Positions 59,608 through 64,000 of a DNA stretch of 64,000 nucleotides are shown piece by piece. Made by a program: the position numbers and the translations under genes. This DNA is from Rhodospirillaceae bacterium (GTDB taxonomy: Bacteria > Pseudomonadota > Alphaproteobacteria > Rhodospirillales > Rhodospirillaceae): NCBI GenBank assembly GCA_029243545.1, contig JAQWRV010000029.1, positions 98,295-162,294 of the forward strand. Direction: 5' to 3'. How positions within the stretch are numbered: position 1 is the first letter of the stretch; each line of letters starts with the position of its first letter. The notes under the pieces are model-generated. The model did not search any database. It had not been told where the DNA came from and was given only the letters and a program-made list of their open reading frames with translations.

Positions 59608-59872
59608 CTAGTCATCCAATTCGCGGACAACACGAAAACCCAGATCGCTAACACGGTTTTGAGGATTCCCACGCGTGACTATACTTACGTTCGTCTTTAC
59701 ATTCCTAATGTACAGGCGGTGGCGCGAGATCGCCCATGGTGAAGGGCTCCTCCGGCAGATGCGCCATGATTGGGCAGGTGTTACAATCTTGAAAAGGTAT
59801 ACCTGCCTCACCCGGCGCAAGTGCGGAATGTGCCATGAAGATCAATGCAACTGATAAGGCAGAGAAACGCAT
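59608..59872 (-). pseudogene. SUMF1/FGE-like gene with its centre deleted
   Basis: From an ATG at 59872 the frame reads a signal peptide (MRFSALSVALIFMAHSALA), then IPFQDCNTCPIMAHLPEEPF and TMGDLAPP before a stop. This matches the opening of the secreted SUMF1 copies at 35760 and 36886 (FxDCETCPEMVVxPxGTFxM). In another frame, just downstream, NRVSDLGFRVVRELDD ends at 59608 and matches their C-terminus (LGLRVVREID). Only about 75 of 310 codons remain. The SUMF1 core is absent, so the gene is non-functional. Confidence 0.7.
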
Positions 59873-59920
59873 TGGCGCAGACTAAGTCGTGCCGCGGCGA
59901 TTAACGCTCAAAGTCTCAAA

Positions 59921-61159
59921 CTAGCCACTTACTTCATCGGCTGTTGGCATAGGAAGCGTGTTTGCCATGATAATTGTAACGAAGAGCAGACTTGCACACA
60001 TGATGAAAGGGTATGAGCCGTCTACCTGATAGGCGAGGGTGCCAATAATCGGCCCGATCATAAAACCGGCTGCCTGAAAGGCCGACGTCAGACCCGCCAT
60101 GCCCCCTTGATTATGGATTCCAGCCGCAAGCGATGAAGCGGTCATATATGCTGGCCAGCCAGCGCCGCCGCCGAGGCCAAACAGCATCATTCCGCCAACG
60201 GCCACCGTAAAGCTGGGGGCGGACATAACAACGAGAGCACCAATCATAGCCACCGGCATGCCGGTATTAATCATGCGGCGCGGTGACCATTTCAGGCGGG
60301 GAATGATGCCCACTTGGATGATGATTTGCATAAAGGCAGACGCCATGAGGGCAATACCCACATTGCGCGCGGTTTGGGCCGTATCAAAGCCAAAGGTGTC
60401 TTGAAAATGAAAGCCGAGACACACCATCATGGAGACATTGCCGAGGATTAGCAGCGCAAAGCCGCTCACCACACTCAGTACCTTCGGTGTAATAATATGA
60501 CGAAAACCGGTTTTTTCCGGTTCACGGTGCCGAACCGGTTCTTGCAGGTAAAAGAAATAGAAACCGACCATGGCCACACCCATAACGGTGACTACGTAAA
60601 AAGGTGCTGTTGGGCTGAGTGATGAGAACATCGCAGCTATAGCTGGGCCGATGACGGAACCAAATCCCCAGGCGGCACTTATCATGGCGACACCACCAGC
60701 CCTTTTTTCCCGGCTGGTCATATCGCCGACCATGGCCATGGTGGCAGGGTAAATGGCGCCTGATGTAAGAGAATACAGGCCACGGATAGCGATCAGAGCA
60801 ATGAAGCCGACGGATGCCGACAGGGCGCCTGCGAGGCGAAGATCGATGGTGAAAGCGAAGATTGCTGTCGTTAGCACGTAGCCCACAGAACCCAGCATAA
60901 TTACTTTTTTGCGGCCTATGTTTTCACTCATCCGGCCCCAAAAGGGCCCGGTAATGAGCATGAAGGCGCCACCCACGGCTAAAATGACGCCGACTTGAAA
61001 TTCTCCCAAGTCCATTTCACGGCCAAGCGGCGGCAGGATGGTAATGAGAAAGTTGTTACCGATGGCGCTGATCAGCATGCCGTAGGCGAGAACCAGTGCC
61101 GTGACTTTAGGAAGAGAGCCGTCTCCGGCTGCGGCTGGTGTATCTCCGGTATCGGTCAT
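59921..61159 (-). CDS. Major facilitator superfamily transporter
   Basis: A 412-residue membrane protein with twelve predicted helices. It has the loop 2-3 MFS signature (GPFWGRMSENIGRKKVIMLG) and a second related motif after helix 8. Sequence such as RGLYSLTSGAIYPATMAMVG and AAWGFGSVIGPAIAAMFSSL resembles the DHA1 drug:proton antiporter group. Substrate unknown. It is divergent from the Rieske oxygenase gene across a 425-base AT-rich gap. Confidence 0.88.
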   Translation of the reverse strand: MTDTGDTPAAAGDGSLPKVTALVLAYGMLISAIGNNFLITILPPLGREMDLGEFQVGVILAVGGAFMLITGPFWGRMSENIGRKKVIMLGSVGYVLTTAIFAFTIDLRLAGALSASVGFIALIAIRGLYSLTSGAIYPATMAMVGDMTSREKRAGGVAMISAAWGFGSVIGPAIAAMFSSLSPTAPFYVVTVMGVAMVGFYFFYLQEPVRHREPEKTGFRHIITPKVLSVVSGFALLILGNVSMMVCLGFHFQDTFGFDTAQTARNVGIALMASAFMQIIIQVGIIPRLKWSPRRMINTGMPVAMIGALVVMSAPSFTVAVGGMMLFGLGGGAGWPAYMTASSLAAGIHNQGGMAGLTSAFQAAGFMIGPIIGTLAYQVDGSYPFIMCASLLFVTIIMANTLPMPTADEVSG

Positions 61160-61584
61160 AAAGAACAGTCTCTTATAAAATTAATTATTATAGGTAGTCT
61201 GGACATGTGGCAGATCACTCCGTGGAGCTTCTTATCGGGTGCCACACCCTAAGATGCAAAGAAAAATAGCGAGCGCCGTGGCTTGGTGTATGGCTTAAGC
61301 CATGCGGTGGTCGGGCGCGCGAGTTCGTGAGCAGAGCGATCCGTAGCGAAAGGACGCTGTTGTCGTCGCAATAAGCATTCTGAATGATTAATACAATACC
61401 TTAGATATTATTTTCCTATATGCTATAATTATAATTTATCTGTCGACTCTTTACAGAGATTCCAAAAAGAGAAAAAATTTTGAGCTGGGTCAAACGTAAG
61501 GCAATCCAATAGCTCCATAGATAGCGTATATTTTACTTAATGGGCATTTGGCCCAATTAAGTCTTCAATGAAGAGGCGCCTGAC
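61160..61584. other. AT-rich divergent promoter region between MFS and Rieske genes
   Basis: No gene in these 425 bases. The stretch around 61380-61440 is strongly AT-rich and contains TATAAT at 61424-61429 with CTTAGA 18 bases before it, a possible promoter of the plus-strand oxygenase gene with a 155-base leader. A perfect palindrome lies at 61290-61303. Confidence 0.4.
61290..61303. promoter_or_regulatory. Palindrome ATGGCTTAAGCCAT
   Basis: Fourteen-base perfect palindrome in the divergent intergenic region, 131 bases before the MFS start on one side and 282 before the oxygenase on the other. It may be a regulator site; no regulator gene is in the window. Confidence 0.3.
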
Positions 61585-62757
61585 ATGTACATGAATTTTT
61601 GGTACCCGGTTTGTGAAACGGCCGAACTCACGGATAAGCCCATCCGAGTGCGTATTCTGAAGCACGATTTTGTGGCCTTCCGCGATAGTGAGGGCAAACC
61701 GGCTCTCTTGGCTGACACATGCGTGCACCGTGGTGGTGCTCTGTCTGGCGGGAAGTGCATGGACGACGGAACCGTGCAATGTCCCTACCACGGCTGGCGT
61801 TTCACAACGGACGGCGTGTGTACGCGCATTCCGTCACTCGGCATTAGCGCAAAAATTCCAGCCCGCGCCCGTGTCGATGCTTATCCAACTTTGGATAAAT
61901 ACGGCCTTGTCTTTGCTTTCCTCGGCGACCTTCCAGAAGAAGAACGCCCACCGATCATGCCGATTGAAGAGTATGAAACAGACGGCTGGCGCGCGACGGT
62001 TCAGACCTTCAACGTGAACTACAATTATGAGCGGTCCATCGAGAATGGTCTCGATCCAGCCCACAACGAGTATGTTCACTCCACACACGGTTACAACGGC
62101 GAGAAGGAAGAAGAGTATCAGGTCAATGAACTGGAACCTTATAAGAACAATGATTGGGGTTTTGGCTTCATGCACACTTTTGATGCTCCGCCACTTAAGA
62201 ATTGGTTGATGAAACGCTTCCGTAAAGAGGGCGGCAAGATGCAAGCGGGTTCGGGCACCTATGGTCCGAACCATATGTGGACCTATATTCACCTGTCGGA
62301 AACCATGCATATGCATCAGTACATGTTCGAAGCACCGATTGACGAAGCAACAACCAAAGTGTTTTTGGTTAACTTGCGCAATATGGCCATTACCAAGCGG
62401 GAATGGCTAAACAAATTCCTTGATAAGAAGATCAAGGAGCGGAACATGTTCGTTGCCTCGGAGGACATCAAGGTTGTCGAAAAACTCGAACCTAAATTGA
62501 CTCCACCTTCTACCACCAAAGAAATGCTAATGCCCCATGACCGGGTGGTTATTCAGTATCGTGGCAAGCTCAAAGAATGGGAGCAGAAGGGGTGGCGGCT
62601 CGATTACCAGCAACTCAATGAGATCAAAGCCCAGGCCGATGTGATTACAGCGATTCCATGCCCCGCGAGACGTGAAGCGAAAGCGTGGGTATTGGACCCT
62701 GCGCCGGTTTATGGCGCCCTGCCGGAAGCAGAGCCCATCCGCGAGGCCGCTGAATAA
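61585..62757 (+). CDS. Rieske non-haem iron oxygenase, alpha-type subunit
   Basis: A 390-residue oxygenase. The Rieske 2Fe-2S site is CVHRGG and CPYHGW (C-x-H ... C-x2-H); the mononuclear iron site is in ENGLDPAHNEYVHSTHG (Asp, His, His). It resembles single-component, VanA-type or chlorophyllide/phytanoyl-related Rieske oxygenases, which hydroxylate or demethylate aromatic and other ring compounds. The C-terminal half holds a helical part rich in Lys and Glu. No ferredoxin or reductase partner is adjacent, so electrons must come from elsewhere. Start is ATG 61585, with a second ATG two codons on. Confidence 0.88.
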   Translation: MYMNFWYPVCETAELTDKPIRVRILKHDFVAFRDSEGKPALLADTCVHRGGALSGGKCMDDGTVQCPYHGWRFTTDGVCTRIPSLGISAKIPARARVDAYPTLDKYGLVFAFLGDLPEEERPPIMPIEEYETDGWRATVQTFNVNYNYERSIENGLDPAHNEYVHSTHGYNGEKEEEYQVNELEPYKNNDWGFGFMHTFDAPPLKNWLMKRFRKEGGKMQAGSGTYGPNHMWTYIHLSETMHMHQYMFEAPIDEATTKVFLVNLRNMAITKREWLNKFLDKKIKERNMFVASEDIKVVEKLEPKLTPPSTTKEMLMPHDRVVIQYRGKLKEWEQKGWRLDYQQLNEIKAQADVITAIPCPARREAKAWVLDPAPVYGALPEAEPIREAAE

Positions 62758-62781
62758 TACGTTAAGTACACATTCATTGTT

Positions 62782-62815
62782 AAAACGCCGGTCTCCTTGA
62801 AGGTGGCGTTTTTCT
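62782..62815 (+). terminator. Rho-independent terminator after the Rieske gene
   Basis: AAAACGCC (62782-62789) pairs with GGCGTTTT (62805-62812), continued by TTCTTT. It lies 25 bases after the oxygenase stop and separates it, at least partly, from the reductase gene. Confidence 0.7.
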
Positions 62816-62884
62816 TTGGGCATGAGCGTTTATTTCCTTGCCGCCGGGCCGAATAATCTAACCACTGTGGGCGAGGGCGTAGAC

Positions 62885-63970
62885 ATGAAAAAAGAAGTCT
62901 CGGAAGAACTCATCACAGGCTGGCAGCCGGAAACCATAGAAACCCATAAGCGCTGGCTGTTGGTCAATCACCCTCTTGGTATGCCGGCACTGGATGATTT
63001 CATGATGGTGGAAGATGTCATTCCGGCGCCGCCCCCGAATAAAATTTTGGTGCGAGGGCTTTATCTTTCGGTCGATCCGTTTCAACGCCTAATCCTGAAT
63101 TCGACATCCCGCAACGCAGAGATCGTGCCGCTCTACGGCGTAATGATGGGAGACGTGGTCGGCGAAGTTGTGAAATCCAATCACCCGGATTTTAAGGATG
63201 GCGATGTGGTCAACGGCATCCTCGGCTGGCAGAACTACGCCATCACAGACGGTGCCGGGCATTACATTCATAACCGGGCCGGGTTGCGCGTGGTCGATGA
63301 ATCTCTTGGTCCGCTCAACACAGCGGCCAGCGTGCTCGGCAGGCCTGGCATGACGGCCTACTTCTCCGTCATGCGCGAATGCCTACCAAAACCGAGCGAT
63401 GTGATGGTGGTGTCGACGGCGGCCGGTGCGGTTGGGCATTTGGCTGGGCAGATCGGCAAGATTATGGGCGCAACGGTGATAGGCATTACGTCTACGGCAG
63501 ATAAAATAAAATTTATCGAAGACCTCGGTTACGACGACGCCATCAATTACAAAGAAGTGAACGATCTCTCATCAGCGGTGCAGCGCGTTTGCCCCAAAGG
63601 CGTTGATATATTTTACGACAATGTTGGTGGTCCCATGGCCGAAGCAGTAATGATGAACATGAATGACGGCTGGCGCGCGACCTATGTGGGCGTCACCCAG
63701 AATTATAACGAGGTCGGCGAAAACGGCCAGCCGTGGAAATGGAAAATGGATAAGCCCATGTTCATCGTCCACGACTATGTTGCGGAATACGAAGATGGCC
63801 GACGCCAAATGAGTGAGTGGATCAAGGACGGCAAGCTCAAATACCAGGATGACATCGTTGATGGCATAGAGAATGCGCCGGAAGCCTTCATCGGCTTGTT
63901 CGCGGGCACTAACACGGGCAAGCGTCTGGTGCGGATGAATCAGAAACGCTTGAACGGCGAGGCGGCTTAG
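62885..63970 (+). CDS. NADPH-dependent alkenal/one oxidoreductase (MDR superfamily, PTGR/CurA type)
   Basis: A 361-residue zinc-free medium-chain reductase that saturates alpha,beta-unsaturated ketones and aldehydes. Family motifs are HKRWLLVNHPLGMPALDDF, LYLSVDPFQRL, NGILGWQNYAI, the nucleotide-binding VVSTAAGAVGHLAGQIGKIM, GVDIFYDNVGGPMAEAVM and the end of a Rossmann fold. ATG 62885, with GAGGG eight bases before, fits family length; earlier in-frame starts (ATG 62822, TTG 62816) would add 21-23 residues. It lies behind a Rieske oxygenase and may act on the same compound. Confidence 0.86.
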   Translation: MKKEVSEELITGWQPETIETHKRWLLVNHPLGMPALDDFMMVEDVIPAPPPNKILVRGLYLSVDPFQRLILNSTSRNAEIVPLYGVMMGDVVGEVVKSNHPDFKDGDVVNGILGWQNYAITDGAGHYIHNRAGLRVVDESLGPLNTAASVLGRPGMTAYFSVMRECLPKPSDVMVVSTAAGAVGHLAGQIGKIMGATVIGITSTADKIKFIEDLGYDDAINYKEVNDLSSAVQRVCPKGVDIFYDNVGGPMAEAVMMNMNDGWRATYVGVTQNYNEVGENGQPWKWKMDKPMFIVHDYVAEYEDGRRQMSEWIKDGKLKYQDDIVDGIENAPEAFIGLFAGTNTGKRLVRMNQKRLNGEAA

Positions 63971-64000
63971 TTACTCCGCCGCGCCACTTAACGCCGCCAT
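63971..64000 (-). CDS. Possible 3' end of a minus-strand gene (partial)
   Basis: The last 30 bases, read on the minus strand, give ALSGAAE followed by TAA immediately next to the stop of the preceding gene. It could be the end of a gene entering from the right. Too short to identify. Confidence 0.25.
   Translation of the reverse strand: MAALSGAAE

Overview
The window is alphaproteobacterial chromosome, most like a Rhodospirillales-type lineage. The evidence is the order of the core genes: lpxD-fabZ-lpxA-lpxI-lpxB, then gltA, gltX, (comEC), lexA, moeA, moaC, trpC, trpD, trpG on the minus strand, and further right trpE, ppiD | tpiA, secG, pyrG, kdsA, eno. An alphaproteobacterial SOS box (GTTC-N7-GTTC) lies in front of lexA. 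No tRNA, rRNA, CRISPR array, prophage or intact insertion sequence was seen.

Layout. 1-4.2 kb: lipid A operon, plus strand. 4.2-13.2 kb: gltA, gltX, a wrecked comEC, lexA, molybdenum cofactor genes and the trpGDC part of the tryptophan pathway, mostly minus strand. 13.2-38.3 kb: about 25 kb of accessory DNA lying between trpG and trpE. It holds an unknown secreted protein with a COG4315-like tail, a signal-bearing flavoprotein, a chimeric short-chain dehydrogenase, a family of short intergenic repeats, a DEAD-box helicase, secreted NAD(P)-fold proteins, a Vgb-type propeller with a haem c motif, a TRAP transporter split over two sites, a four-gene operon of export-tagged redox enzymes, and two formylglycine-generating-enzyme-like (SUMF1) proteins. 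38.3-47.1 kb: trpE, ppiD, tpiA, secG, pyrG, kdsA, eno. 47.1-49.5 kb: thiC under a TPP riboswitch. 49.6-64 kb: a second accessory block with an EamA transporter, a second flavoprotein, five tandem paralogous methyltransferases carrying twin-arginine-like N-termini, an unknown secreted protein, a SUMF1 remnant, an MFS transporter, a Rieske oxygenase and an NADPH-dependent alkenal/one-type reductase.

How the genes may work together. The core genes serve envelope lipid A, central carbon, tryptophan, cofactor and nucleotide synthesis. The two accessory blocks look like small-molecule catabolism or modification: Rieske oxygenase, FAD dehydrogenases, SDRs, aldo/keto reductase, ThDP enzyme, cytochrome c, TRAP, MFS and EamA transporters, and methyltransferases. 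The most unusual trait is that many of the cofactor-dependent enzymes (SAM, NAD(P), FAD, ThDP) begin with Sec- or Tat-like signal peptides. The five-gene methyltransferase array with a shared N-terminal domain I do not recognise is the best candidate for an undescribed system.

Gene decay is also visible. comEC and one SUMF1 gene each keep only their two ends. A DUF1810 gene has lost its start codon, and two short minus-strand reading frames are frameshifted. All functions are inferred from motifs and context read by eye; no database search was run.
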